A stretch of DNA of 20,444 bases from the NCBI GenBank assembly GCA_044867925.1, contig JBIOVV010000031.1, positions 1 to 20,444 of the forward strand, read 5' to 3'. The stretch is from VRUE01 sp044867925 (GTDB lineage Bacteria; Actinomycetota; Thermoleophilia; Solirubrobacterales; 70-9). The notes under the pieces are model-generated. The model saw only the letters and a program-made list of their open reading frames with translations, ran no database searches and was not told the DNA's origin. A program made the position numbers and the translations under genes. Shown piece after piece: positions 1-8,263 of the stretch. The first letter of the stretch is position 1; every line of letters starts with the position of its first letter.

Positions 1-2369
1 AGTTCCGGCTCGAGGGCTACTCGCGCGTCAAAGTCGACGACGAGCTGCGCCGCCTCGACGAGGAGATAGTCCTCGACAAGAAGTACAAACACGACGTCGC
101 GGTCGTCGTCGACCGGCTGGTGATGAAGCCCGACCTGCGCCGCCGCCTCTCCGAGTCGGTCGAGGCGGCAGCCGGCCTCGCCGCCGGGCTGGTGGAAGTC
201 GAGATGGTCGGCGAGGACGCTCCCGAGCCGCTGCTCTTCTCCGAGCAGTTCGCCTGTCTCAACTGCGGCACCTCGATCCCCGAGCTGGAGCCGCGGATCT
301 TCTCCTTCAACTCGCCGCACGGCGCCTGCGAGCGTTGCCACGGGCTCGGCTTCCAGCGGGTGATCGATCCCGAGCTGGTCGTCCCCGACCCGACTCTCTC
401 GCTCGGCGAGGGCGCCCTGCAGCCGTGGAACCGCGGCATCACCGCCTACTGGAAGCGGCTGATCGCCTCCGTCGCCGAGGCCTACGAGATCGACCTCGAC
501 AAGCCCTGGTCGAAGCTGAAGAAACTGGACAAAGAGGTCTTCCTCTACGGCACCGGCTCAGAGCGCCACCAGGTCAGCTACACCAACCGCTTCGGCCGTC
601 GCCGCTCCTACAAAGTCCGTTTCGAGGGGATCGTCAACAACCTCGAGCGCCGCTACGAAGAGACCGACTCGGAGAGCAACCGCGAGCGGATCGAGAGCTA
701 CATGGCCGAGCAGCCCTGCCCGGACTGCAGGGGCGCCCGCCTGCGCCCCGAGAGCCTCGCGGTCAAGGTCGGCGGGATCAGCATCGCCGAGTTCAGCGAC
801 AAATCGGCGCGCGCCGCCGCCGAGTGGATCGGCGCTCTGGAGATGAACGACACCGAGCGCGCGATCGCACGGCTGATCGTGCGCGAGATCTCCGAACGGC
901 TCGCCTTCCTCGAGAACGTCGGCATCGGCTACCTCTCGCTGGGCCGCTCTGCCCGCTCGCTCTCCGGCGGCGAGGCGCAGCGGATTCGCCTCGCCACCCA
1001 GATCGGCTCCAGCCTGGTCGGCGTGATGTACGTGCTCGACGAGCCCTCGATCGGGCTGCACCAGCGCGACAACGAGAAGCTGATCGCCACCCTCGACCGC
1101 CTGCGCGACCTCGGCAACACGGTGATCGTGGTCGAGCACGACGAGGGGACGATGATGGCGGCCGATCATCTCGTCGATCTGGGCCCCGGAGCCGGCGAAC
1201 ACGGCGGCTACGTGATCTCGGCCGGCACGCCCGCCGAGGTCGCCAAGGACCCCGCCTCGCTGACCGGCCAGTACCTCTCCGGCAAGCGCAAGATCGAGCT
1301 GCCCGAGCAGCGGCGCAGCCCGGCCGGCGCGCTGCGGGTCCGCAACGCCAGCGAACACAACCTGAAGGGGATCGACGTCGCCGTGCCGCTGGGGGTCTTC
1401 TGCTGCGTCACCGGCGTCTCCGGCTCGGGCAAGTCGACCCTGGTCAACGAGACCCTGCACCACTCGGTCGCCAACCGCCTGCACCAGGCGAAGCTGCGCC
1501 CCGGGGCCCACGACGGTGTCGACGGACTCAGCCAGATCGACAAGATCATCAACATCGACCAGTCGCCGATCGGCCGCACGCCGCGTTCCAACCCGGCCAC
1601 CTACACCGGCGTCTTCGACCACATCCGCCAGCTCTTCACCCAGACCCAGGAGGCCCGGGCCCGCGGTTACAAGCCCGGCCGCTTCAGCTTCAACGTCAAG
1701 GGCGGGCGCTGCGAGGTCTGCCGCGGCGACGGCCAGATCAAGATCGAGATGCACTTCCTGCCCGACGTCTACGTGCCCTGCGAGCAGTGCCACGGCAAGC
1801 GCTACAACCGCGAGACGCTCGAGGTCCGCTTCAAGGGCAAGAACATCGGCGACGTGCTCGAAATGTCGGTCGAGGAGGCGGTCGTCTTCTTCGAGAACGT
1901 GCCCAAGATCGCCCGTCGCCTGCGCACTCTGCACGACGTCGGCCTCGACTACATCCGCCTCGGCCAGGCGGCGACGACGCTCTCCGGCGGCGAGGCGCAG
2001 CGCGTCAAGCTCGCGACCGAGCTCTCCAAGGTCGCCACCGGCAACACCCTCTACATCCTCGACGAGCCGACAACCGGCCTGCATTTCGCCGACGTTCAGC
2101 GCCTGCTCGAGGTTCTGGGACGCTTGGTCGACGCCGGTAACTCCGTGGTCGTGATCGAGCACAACCTCGACGTGATCAAGACCGCCGACCACCTGATCGA
2201 CCTCGGGCCCGAGGGCGGCGAAGAGGGGGGAGAGGTGGTCGCCACCGGCACCCCGGAGGAGGTCGCTGCCGTGCCGGGCTCCTACACAGGTCGCTTCCTC
2301 GCCGAGCTGGTCGATCCGGTGAAGCCGAAGCGGGCCGGGCGCAAACGGCGCGAGCCGGTCGCTGCCTAG
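1..2369 (+). CDS. uvrA: UvrA, excinuclease ABC subunit A (5' end outside window)
   Basis: UvrA is the damage-sensing ATPase of nucleotide excision repair; a dimer with UvrB scans DNA for lesions. The reading frame is open from base 3 (first visible residues FRLEGYSRV) with no start in the window, so roughly 150-160 N-terminal residues, including the first Walker A, are missing. Visible parts in order: a zinc-binding CxxC pair (CLNC near base 255 and CERC near 327), the first ABC signature (SLSGGEAQR, about 956-982) with its Walker B (YVLDEPSIG), the second Walker A (GVSGSGKST, about 1413-1439), the C-terminal zinc finger (CEVC near 1710 and CEQC near 1779), and the second signature (LSGGEAQR, about 1980) with Walker B ILDEPTTG. 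The end is a basic tail (KPKRAGRKRR). No downstream gene is coupled; 184 bases follow before the next start. Identification is secure. Confidence 0.97.
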   Translation, partial: FRLEGYSRVKVDDELRRLDEEIVLDKKYKHDVAVVVDRLVMKPDLRRRLSESVEAAAGLAAGLVEVEMVGEDAPEPLLFSEQFACLNCGTSIPELEPRIFSFNSPHGACERCHGLGFQRVIDPELVVPDPTLSLGEGALQPWNRGITAYWKRLIASVAEAYEIDLDKPWSKLKKLDKEVFLYGTGSERHQVSYTNRFGRRRSYKVRFEGIVNNLERRYEETDSESNRERIESYMAEQPCPDCRGARLRPESLAVKVGGISIAEFSDKSARAAAEWIGALEMNDTERAIARLIVREISERLAFLENVGIGYLSLGRSARSLSGGEAQRIRLATQIGSSLVGVMYVLDEPSIGLHQRDNEKLIATLDRLRDLGNTVIVVEHDEGTMMAADHLVDLGPGAGEHGGYVISAGTPAEVAKDPASLTGQYLSGKRKIELPEQRRSPAGALRVRNASEHNLKGIDVAVPLGVFCCVTGVSGSGKSTLVNETLHHSVANRLHQAKLRPGAHDGVDGLSQIDKIINIDQSPIGRTPRSNPATYTGVFDHIRQLFTQTQEARARGYKPGRFSFNVKGGRCEVCRGDGQIKIEMHFLPDVYVPCEQCHGKRYNRETLEVRFKGKNIGDVLEMSVEEAVVFFENVPKIARRLRTLHDVGLDYIRLGQAATTLSGGEAQRVKLATELSKVATGNTLYILDEPTTGLHFADVQRLLEVLGRLVDAGNSVVVIEHNLDVIKTADHLIDLGPEGGEEGGEVVATGTPEEVAAVPGSYTGRFLAELVDPVKPKRAGRKRREPVAA

Positions 2370-2511
2370 GGGACATTGGCAGGGGTTCCGCTTAACTTTT
2401 TGGATCGAGACGGGTTCTGTGGGTGGCGCAAAGGTTCCTGCCCAAAAGCACGAGACGCTCCACCCCTGCCCGCACCTCCTACCCGCCACGCTGGTCGATG
2501 GGATGCGTAAG

Positions 2512-2524
2512 CCGTTTAAAGCGG
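2512..2524. promoter_or_regulatory. Palindromic candidate operator upstream of the sugar operon
   Basis: The sequence CCGTTTAAAGCGG is a near-palindrome: CCG and CGG flank a self-complementary TTTAAA, with one extra G. It lies about 30 bases before the binding-protein start, where a LacI- or ROK-type repressor of a sugar operon could act. This is inference from position and symmetry only; no regulator gene is present in the window. The rest of the gap 2370-2552 shows no convincing -35/-10 pair. Confidence 0.25.
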
Positions 2525-2544
2525 GGTAGCTGTAAGGCGGAAAA

Positions 2545-2549
2545 GGAGG
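2545..2549 (+). promoter_or_regulatory. Ribosome binding site of the sugar-binding protein gene
   Basis: A strong GGAGG stands inside an A/G-rich run, four bases before the ATG at 2554. It supports that ATG as the start. Confidence 0.7.
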
Positions 2550-2553
2550 AGCG

Positions 2554-3654
2554 ATGTCTCATTCTGCGTTGAAGCGGATCGCGATCCCGGTGGTCGGGCT
2601 GATCGCGATCGTCCTTGTGGGTGCCGGGTGTGGTGGCAGTGACGACGACGGTGGCGGTGGGGGTCCGACGATCGCGCTGCTCCTGCCGGAGAACCAGACG
2701 CCGCGCTACGAGTCCGCCGACCGGCCCTACTTCGAAGAAAAGGTCGAAGACCTCTGCCCGGACTGCGAAATTTTCTACAGCAACGCAACCGAGGACGCCT
2801 CCAAGCAGCAGAGTCAGGTCGAAGCGGCCCTGACCCAGGGCGCCGACGTGCTGGTGCTCGACCCGGTTGATGCGGCCTCGGCCGCGGCCAGCGTCCAGAA
2901 GGCCGATCAGCAGGGTGTTCCGGTGCTCAGCTACGACCGCCTGATCCTCGGCGCGGAAGTAGCCGTCTACGTCTCCTTCGACAACGTCAGGGTGGGTGAA
3001 CTGCAGGCCGAATCGCTCTCCGAAAAGCTGAAAGAAGACGGCAGCCCGAAAGGGCCGATCGTGAAGATCAACGGCGATCCCGCCGACAGCAACGCGGCTC
3101 TCTTCAAGGAAGGCTCGAACAAAGGGTTCGAAGCAAGCGGCGTGCAGATCGCCAAGGAATACGACACCCCGGAATGGTCGGCAACCAACGCCCAGAACGA
3201 GATGCAGCAGGCGATCACGGCGATCGGCAAAGACGGCTTCGCGGGCGTCTACGCGGCCAACGACGACACCGGCGGCGGCGCGATCGCGGCGATGAAGTCA
3301 GCCGGGATCGATCCGGCGGAAAGACCGACGACCGGTCAGGACGCAACGGTCGCGGGCGTGCAGCGAATCCTCGTCGGCCAGCAGTACATGACCGTCTACA
3401 AGGCGATCAAACCGCAGGCCTCGATCAGCGCCGAAATCGCCGTCGACTTGGCCAACGGCAAAGAAATCCCGCAGGGCAAAGTCACCGACGAGCTCGACAA
3501 CGAAGCGGGCAAGGTCCCCTCGATCCTGCTCGAACCGGTCGCCGTCACCAAAGACAACATCAAGCAGACGGTGATCGCTGACGAATTCATCTCGCCCGAC
3601 GAACTCTGCACGGGGCCCTACGCCAAAGCCTGTCAGGAAGCTGGGATCTCCTAG
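2554..3654 (+). CDS. XylF-like sugar ABC transporter substrate-binding lipoprotein
   Basis: Extracellular, lipid-anchored sugar receptor of an ABC importer (periplasmic-binding-protein/LacI fold). The N-terminus has a lysine/arginine pair, a hydrophobic stretch (about residues 10-25) and a relaxed lipobox VGAGC with Cys26, followed by an acidic/glycine linker (GGSDDDGGGGG) typical of surface lipoproteins. The body resembles E. coli XylF segment by segment: DVLVLDPVDA, VPVLSYDRLI, VYVSFDNVRVGELQA, NGDPADSNAALFKEG, AANDDTGGGAI, GQDATVAGVQRI, MTVYKAIKPQ and VPSILLEPVAVTKDNIKQ. At 366 residues it is a little longer than XylF because of the linker. It is the first gene of a three-gene operon with the ATPase (18-base gap) and permease. 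Codons GAA and AAA are more common here than in neighbours. D-xylose is the best guess for ligand, but related sugars are possible. Confidence 0.9.
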   Translation: MSHSALKRIAIPVVGLIAIVLVGAGCGGSDDDGGGGGPTIALLLPENQTPRYESADRPYFEEKVEDLCPDCEIFYSNATEDASKQQSQVEAALTQGADVLVLDPVDAASAAASVQKADQQGVPVLSYDRLILGAEVAVYVSFDNVRVGELQAESLSEKLKEDGSPKGPIVKINGDPADSNAALFKEGSNKGFEASGVQIAKEYDTPEWSATNAQNEMQQAITAIGKDGFAGVYAANDDTGGGAIAAMKSAGIDPAERPTTGQDATVAGVQRILVGQQYMTVYKAIKPQASISAEIAVDLANGKEIPQGKVTDELDNEAGKVPSILLEPVAVTKDNIKQTVIADEFISPDELCTGPYAKACQEAGIS

Positions 3655-3672
3655 GCGGGGCAAGGCAGGCCG

Positions 3673-4446
3673 ATGAACGCCGACGCCCCCCTGCTCGAGA
3701 TCGACGGGGTCAGCAAGAGATTCGGCCCGGTCCAGGCCTTGGACCGGGTCGACTTCGGCGTCGGCGAAGGCGAAGTGGTCGCCCTCGTCGGCGACAACGG
3801 CGCCGGCAAGTCGACCCTGGTCAAGACGATCGCCGGGATCCACCCGGCCGACGCCGGCGAGATTCGCTTCGCCGGCGAGCGGGTGACGATCTCGCGGCCC
3901 CACGATGCCACGGCGCTGGGCATCGCGACCGTCTACCAGGATCTGGCGCTCTGCGACAACCTCGACGTGGTGGCAAACATCTTCCTTGGCCAGGAGGAAG
4001 TCACCGGCGGGGTGGCCCGCACGACCCGCCAGCTCGACGAGGCGAAGATGGAGCACCGCGCGAGCGACCTTCTCTCCAGCCTCGCGGTGACGATTCCCAG
4101 CGTGCGCACCGAGGTCGGGACGCTTTCCGGCGGGCAGCGCCAGCAGGTCGCCGTGGCACGCTCGCTGCTGGGTGAGCCGAGGGTGGTGCTGCTCGATGAG
4201 CCCACGGCAGCGCTCGGCGTGCCGCAGACAAAGCAGGTTCTGGGGCTGATCGGGCGCCTGCGGGAGCGCGGCCTCGGCGTGGTCGTGATCAGCCACAACC
4301 TCGCCAACGTCTTCGAGGTCGCCGACCGGATAGTTGTCCTGCGCCTGGGCCGGACGGCCGGCGACTTCAGCGCCGAGCAGACGACGGAGGAGCACGTCGT
4401 CGCGGCGATCACGGGGGCCGGCGGCAACGCAGAGGAGCAGCGATGA
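3673..4446 (+). CDS. Sugar ABC transporter ATPase, single-domain (XylG/FrcA type)
   Basis: Cytoplasmic ATPase that drives the adjacent sugar importer. All nucleotide-binding elements are intact: Walker A GDNGAGKST (residues 40-48), Q-loop VYQD (87-90), signature LSGGQRQQ (151-158), Walker B VVLLDEPTAA (171-180) and the switch histidine in VISHN (His208). The classic XylG/MglA/RbsA ATPases of about 500 residues carry two ABC domains in tandem; this 257-residue protein has only one, so a homodimer is expected. The stop overlaps the permease start by four bases (ATGA), implying translational coupling. The preceding gap holds an AGGCAGG-like ribosome site. Family assignment is secure; substrate is inferred from the neighbouring XylF-like protein. 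Confidence 0.92.
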   Translation: MNADAPLLEIDGVSKRFGPVQALDRVDFGVGEGEVVALVGDNGAGKSTLVKTIAGIHPADAGEIRFAGERVTISRPHDATALGIATVYQDLALCDNLDVVANIFLGQEEVTGGVARTTRQLDEAKMEHRASDLLSSLAVTIPSVRTEVGTLSGGQRQQVAVARSLLGEPRVVLLDEPTAALGVPQTKQVLGLIGRLRERGLGVVVISHNLANVFEVADRIVVLRLGRTAGDFSAEQTTEEHVVAAITGAGGNAEEQR

Positions 4447-5654
4447 GCACCGCGGAAGGCGCCGCTGCGGCAACCGGTCAGCCAGAGGAGCAGGGTGCCG
4501 GCGCCCTGCGGCGCTTCGTCCAGGGCGACCTCGCTTCGCTGCGGGTCGTGCTCGGCCTGGCCGTGATCTGGGCGATCTTCCAGTTCGAGAACGATCGCTT
4601 CCTCTCGGCCGAGAACCTGACCAACCTGATGCTGCAGATCACCGCGGTCGGGTTGATCTCGATCGGCATCGTCTATGTGCTCCTGCTTGGCGAGATCGAC
4701 CTCTCTGTCGGCGCCGTCAGCGGGCTCGCCGCGGCGGTGATGGCGGTGCTCAACGTCAAGCACGGCTGGAGCCCCTACCTGGCGATCGTCGCCGCCATTC
4801 TCGTCGGCACCGCGATCGGCCTGCTGCAGGGGTCGGTGTTCAGCCGTTTCGGCGTGCCCTCCTTCGTCGTCACCCTCGCCGGCCTGCTCGCCTGGCAGGG
4901 AGCCCTGCTCCAGGTCCTCGGCTCGACCGGCTCGATCAACATCAACGACCCGAAGATCACCGGCCTCGCCAACACCTTCTACGCGGACACGGTGGGCTGG
5001 ATCATCGCGGTGGTGATCATCGCGACCTACGCGGGGGTCGTCCTTGCCGGGCACCGCAGCCGTGTCGCGCATGGTCTGAGCGGCGAGAGCCTGACGCCCC
5101 TGGCGGCGCGGATCGCCCTGGTCACGGCGATTACCGTCGTCGCCGTCGCGATTCTCAACTCCGATCGCGGCGTGCCCCTGGCGCTGCTGGTCCTGCTCGC
5201 CTTCGTCGTCGGCTTCGAATACATCGCCAGGCGCACCCGCTTCGGCCGGCACGTCTACGCCGTCGGCGGCAACGCCGAGGCGGCACGCCGCGCCGGCATC
5301 GGCGTCGACAAGATCCGCGTCGCGGTCTTCGCCCTCGCCAGCACGATGGCGGCGATCGGGGGCATCCTCGCCGCCTCGCGCCTGCTGGCGGTCAACCAGA
5401 GCTCCGGCGGCAGCGAACTGCTGCTGCTGGCGATCGCCGGCCCGGTGATCGCCGGGACCAGCCTCTTCGGCGGTCGCGGTGCCGTTTGGACCGCCCTGCT
5501 CGGCGCCCTGGTGATCGGCTCGATCGCCAACGGCATGGACCTGCTCGCGCTCTCCTCGGCGGTCAAGTTCATGGTCACCGGCGGCGTCCTCCTGCTCGCC
5601 GTGATCGTCGACGCGATCGCCCGCAAAGAGCGCCAAGCCGCCGGCCGGGTCTAG
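4443..5654 (+). CDS. XylH-like sugar ABC transporter permease
   Basis: Inner-membrane channel subunit of the sugar importer (BPD_transp_2 family, as RbsC and XylH). The 403-residue protein has a soluble N-terminus of about 35 residues, then many hydrophobic helices. The family landmark after the second helix is present as GIVYVLLLGEIDLSVGAV, and a second landmark, HVYAVGGNAEAARRAGI, corresponds to the cytoplasmic loop that contacts the ATPase (the EAA-like loop of this family). The start ATG overlaps the ATPase stop. The stop overlaps the stop of the ROK kinase on the other strand (shared bases 5651-5654), so no terminator fits between them. Identification is firm for the family and moderate for the sugar. 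Confidence 0.92.
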   Translation: MSTAEGAAAATGQPEEQGAGALRRFVQGDLASLRVVLGLAVIWAIFQFENDRFLSAENLTNLMLQITAVGLISIGIVYVLLLGEIDLSVGAVSGLAAAVMAVLNVKHGWSPYLAIVAAILVGTAIGLLQGSVFSRFGVPSFVVTLAGLLAWQGALLQVLGSTGSININDPKITGLANTFYADTVGWIIAVVIIATYAGVVLAGHRSRVAHGLSGESLTPLAARIALVTAITVVAVAILNSDRGVPLALLVLLAFVVGFEYIARRTRFGRHVYAVGGNAEAARRAGIGVDKIRVAVFALASTMAAIGGILAASRLLAVNQSSGGSELLLLAIAGPVIAGTSLFGGRGAVWTALLGALVIGSIANGMDLLALSSAVKFMVTGGVLLLAVIVDAIARKERQAAGRV

Positions 5655-6610
5655 GAAGAGAAGAGCAGCGAGGCGCCGATCGCGCCGCCGAGATCGCCGA
5701 GCGAGGCGACCCGGATCGCCGGCGGGCGTTCGTCGACGAAGAGGTGCTTGGCCATCTCCTCGCTGAGAGGCTCCATGTAGCGCTCGCCGAAGCGCACGCC
5801 GAGCCCGCCGCCGACGATCACCGCTTCGGGGTCGAGCAGATTGACCGCGGAGGCCACGCCAGTGCCCAGGGCCTCGATCGCGCGGTCGATCAACTTGCCC
5901 GCCAGGTGGTCGCCGTGCTCGATCGCGCGCTCCCAGATACCGCTGGTGAGGCGGTCTTTGCCGTGCTTCTCCATCAGCTTGAAGAGGTCTGTCTCGTGTC
6001 CCTCCTCGTGTTGCCTACGGGCCTCGGCCTCCATCGCCGCCCGTCCCGCGTAGGCCTCCATGCAGCCCTTGCGCCCGCAGGGGCACCTGGCGCCGCCCCG
6101 CTTGACGACCATATGGCCGATCTCGCCCGCCGCGCCACGGCCGAGCCAGGGCTTGCCGTCGAGGACGATCCCGCCGCCGACGCCGGTCCCCCAGAAGACG
6201 CCGATCAGGCTCTGGAACTCGCGCCCGGCTCCGAGCCGGAACTCGGCTTCGGTCGCCACCTGGACGTCGTTGCCGATGCGCACCTCCGTGCCCAGCGCCT
6301 CGGCGAGCGTCTCGCCGAGCGGAAAGCTGCCCTCCCAGCCGGGCAGGTTGCGTGCGCCGCTGACGATGCCGGTCTTGCCGTCGGCATCACCAGGCGAGCC
6401 GACGCCGACGCCCTGGAGGTCCGCGGGTTCCACCCCGGCCCCTGCCGCCGCCTCGCGCAGCGCCTCCGCCATCGCCTCGGCCACATCGGCCGGACCGCCG
6501 GAGGTGGGGGTGGGGCGTCGGGCCTCGCCGCGCACCTCGCCCGCCGCGTCGGCGACCGCCGTCTGAATCTTGGTCCCGCCCAGGTCGATGCCGCCGCGCA
6601 GCTCAGCCAC
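5651..6610 (-). CDS. ROK family sugar kinase (glucokinase-like)
   Basis: Cytoplasmic kinase predicted to phosphorylate a hexose or related sugar with ATP. From a GTG start at 6610 the product is 319 residues, the usual size for ROK kinases. It shows the phosphate-binding motif IDLGGTK (residues 8-14), the catalytic Asn-Asp in RIGND (Asp115), the ROK glycine-rich strand GTGVGGGIVLDG, and the zinc site formed by His166 and the motif CPCGRKGC (Cys176, 178, 183). There is no N-terminal helix-turn-helix, so it is a kinase rather than a ROK repressor. The GTG was chosen because conservation begins at once after it; the upstream open frame is low-complexity shadow. It converges on the sugar importer, which suggests it acts on the imported sugar. 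The exact substrate is not determined. Confidence 0.9.
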   Translation of the reverse strand: MAELRGGIDLGGTKIQTAVADAAGEVRGEARRPTPTSGGPADVAEAMAEALREAAAGAGVEPADLQGVGVGSPGDADGKTGIVSGARNLPGWEGSFPLGETLAEALGTEVRIGNDVQVATEAEFRLGAGREFQSLIGVFWGTGVGGGIVLDGKPWLGRGAAGEIGHMVVKRGGARCPCGRKGCMEAYAGRAAMEAEARRQHEEGHETDLFKLMEKHGKDRLTSGIWERAIEHGDHLAGKLIDRAIEALGTGVASAVNLLDPEAVIVGGGLGVRFGERYMEPLSEEMAKHLFVDERPPAIRVASLGDLGGAIGASLLFSS

Positions 6611-6647
6611 AGCGCCCAGTCTATGCCGAGTTTGGAAAGCTAGGGGC

Positions 6648-7226
6648 GTGGCCGGCGAGCAGACGGGTTGGCGCATTTGGCGGGCGAAGCGGCGCTGGTA
6701 CGAGCGCAACCGGCGACCCGGGCGGCGCTGGCGGCTCGCCCGGCACGCCGCCCGCGGCGGTTTCTTCCTGCGCCAGCCGCTCGAGGGCGAGGCGCTCGAG
6801 GCGCTCGACGAGGGTCGCCTGCGGATCGGCGAAGGGACGCTGCTCGAGCCCGGCTGCTGGCTGACCTTGGCGCCCGAGGCGCGGATCGCGATCGGCGCCG
6901 ACTGCTTCCTCAACCGCAACACGATGCTGGCGGCGCTGGAGCTGATCGAGATCGGCGACCACACGATGTTCGCCAACGGCTGCTTCGTCGGCGACTCGGC
7001 CCACCGCTTCGAGGACCCCGATACGCCGATCACCCAGCAGGGCTTCACCTCCAAGGGACCGGTCCGGATCGGCGCCAACTGCTGGTTCGGGGTCAACTGC
7101 GTGGTCACCAGCGGCGTCACGATCGGCGAGCGCTGCGTGATCGGCGCCAACTCCGTGGTTACGCGCGACCTGCCGCCGGGGACCATCGCGGCCGGAAGCC
7201 CCGCGCGCCCGCTTTCGCGGAGCTAG
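6648..7226 (+). CDS. Hexapeptide-repeat acyltransferase (WbbJ/LacA-like)
   Basis: Likely acetyl- or acyl-transferase with a left-handed parallel beta-helix. From residue 58 onward the protein is built of hexapeptide repeats (IGEGTL, IGADCF, IGDHTM, IGANCW, IGERCV, IGANSVV), ending with the characteristic DLPPGTIAAGSPARPL. His119 in GDSAHRF sits where the catalytic histidine of this family is expected. The start is a GTG at 6648; conserved sequence starts soon after, and longer upstream reading would overlap the divergent kinase gene. The first 40 residues are unusual, rich in Arg and Trp (WRAKRRWYERNRR), possibly a membrane- or nucleic-acid-contacting tail. Only 37 bases separate it from the divergent kinase start. 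The acceptor substrate is unknown. Confidence 0.85.
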   Translation: MAGEQTGWRIWRAKRRWYERNRRPGRRWRLARHAARGGFFLRQPLEGEALEALDEGRLRIGEGTLLEPGCWLTLAPEARIAIGADCFLNRNTMLAALELIEIGDHTMFANGCFVGDSAHRFEDPDTPITQQGFTSKGPVRIGANCWFGVNCVVTSGVTIGERCVIGANSVVTRDLPPGTIAAGSPARPLSRS

Positions 7227-7238
7227 CGACAGTTTTTT
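7210..7238 (+). terminator. Weak candidate intrinsic terminator after the acyltransferase
   Basis: A short stem (CGCT at 7210-7213 with AGCG at 7225-7228, with other pairings possible) overlaps the stop codon and is followed within five bases by TTTTTT (7233-7238). The T-run is rare in this GC-rich window. The stem is only four base pairs, so the call is tentative. Confidence 0.3.
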
Positions 7239-7290
7239 GCGTCACTCGCTCAATGTGATCAAACCCGTGTAGTTCCTCCCCAGGACTGCC

Positions 7291-7296
7291 TATAAT
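7291..7296 (+). promoter_or_regulatory. Consensus -10 element of the pantothenate operon promoter
   Basis: A perfect TATAAT stands 26 bases before the first panC start, in the only A/T-rich stretch of the gap 7227-7322. No good -35 hexamer is found at 16-18 bases (the corresponding bases are roughly TGTAGT). Transcription would start near 7303 and give a leader of about 20 bases. Confidence 0.5.
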
Positions 7297-7322
7297 TTGC
7301 ACGCGGCCGTGACCCGAAGGGC

Positions 7323-8228
7323 ATGGACCAAATGAGCCTCCTGGAACTCGTCGATCCCTCACACGCAGCAGGCGACGTGAAGCTCCTTCGCGGCAAGGGC
7401 GAGCTTCGCTCTGCCCTGGAGCCGGCGCGCCGGCAAGGCACCTCGATCGGCCTCGTGCCGACGATGGGCTCTCTGCACGAGGGGCACCTCTCGCTGCTGC
7501 GCGCCGCGCGAGCCGAGTGCGACGTCGTCGTGATGAGCCTCTTCGTCAACCCGACCCAGTTCGGGCCGGGCGAGGACCTCGACCGCTACCCGCGCGACGA
7601 GGAGCGCGACCTGCGGCTGGCCGCCGAGGCCGGCGCCGACCTCGTCTACGCGCCGCCGGTCGAGGCGGTCTACCCGCAGGGCTTCTCGACCTACGTCGAG
7701 GTCGAGGGAGGCCTGAGCAGCGTCCTCGACGGGGACCCGGCGCGGCGGGGACCCGAGCACTTCCGTGGAGTGACGACCGTCGTCGCCAAGCTCTTCAACT
7801 CGGTCGGCCCCGACGTCGCCTACTTCGGGCAGAAGGACGCGCAGCAGGCCGCCGTCATACGTCGCATGGCCGTCGATCTCGACTTTCCGCTGCGGATCGA
7901 GGTGCTGCCGATCGTGCGCGAGCCCGACGGCCTGGCGATGAGCTCCCGCAACGCCTACCTCGACGACGGGGCCCGCGAGCGGGCAACCGCACTCTCGCGC
8001 GCTCTGGGCGCCGCCGAGGCGACGGCTCCCGCCGCCGGCCTCAAAGCCGCGCTCACGGCCGCCCGCGCCGAGCTGGATGCGGCCGGCATCGAGCCCGAGT
8101 ACCTCGAGGCACGCGACGCCGAAGACCTTTCTCCTCTCGCCGAGCTGGGAAGCCGGCCGGTGCTGATCGCGGTCGCCGCCCAAGTCGGCGGCGCCCGCCT
8201 GATCGACAACGTCCTGATCCGACCTTGA
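7323..8228 (+). CDS. panC: Pantoate--beta-alanine ligase (pantothenate synthetase)
   Basis: Last step of pantothenate synthesis: joins pantoate and beta-alanine using ATP via a pantoyl-adenylate. The nucleotidyltransferase-fold motifs are clear: PTMGSLHEGH (residues 46-55, HIGH equivalent), LFVNPTQFGPGEDL, GVTTVVAKLFN, AYFGQKDAQQ, and PDGLAMSSRN (201-210, KMSKS-like). From the ATG at 7323 the protein is 301 residues, about 18 longer at the N-terminus than typical PanC. A GTG at 7377 would give a 283-residue protein starting VKLLRGKGEL, closer to the family norm; ATG 7332 is a further option, 11 bases behind a GAAGGG. The start is therefore uncertain, the identity is not. It is first in a panC-panD-panB operon; beta-alanine comes from PanD and pantoate needs PanB plus a ketopantoate reductase not seen here. 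Confidence 0.96.
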   Translation: MDQMSLLELVDPSHAAGDVKLLRGKGELRSALEPARRQGTSIGLVPTMGSLHEGHLSLLRAARAECDVVVMSLFVNPTQFGPGEDLDRYPRDEERDLRLAAEAGADLVYAPPVEAVYPQGFSTYVEVEGGLSSVLDGDPARRGPEHFRGVTTVVAKLFNSVGPDVAYFGQKDAQQAAVIRRMAVDLDFPLRIEVLPIVREPDGLAMSSRNAYLDDGARERATALSRALGAAEATAPAAGLKAALTAARAELDAAGIEPEYLEARDAEDLSPLAELGSRPVLIAVAAQVGGARLIDNVLIRP

Positions 8229-8263
8229 AAGCTGCGAAACGCAAGACCTGACACGGAGGCGCA

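Noticed and set aside
2378..2470. Nine-base inverted repeat (GGCAGGGGT at 2378-2386, ACCCCTGCC at 2462-2470)
   Set aside because: The arms are 75 bases apart, no transposase or target duplication is nearby, and one such match can arise by chance in GC-rich DNA. Not strong enough for a terminator or mobile-element end.
558..2489. Long reverse-strand open frame opposite uvrA, and similar long shadows opposite the ABC genes (3298-4473, 3933-5636) and hppA (18457-20406)
   Set aside because: High G+C leaves few stop codons in other frames; these translate to Arg/Asp/Gly/Val-rich, low-complexity sequence with no recognisable domain, opposite clearly conserved genes.
7242..7258. TCAC-n9-GTGA inverted repeat upstream of panC as a CRP-like site
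   Set aside because: Only four bases per arm and spacing longer than the CRP consensus; no regulator is nearby.
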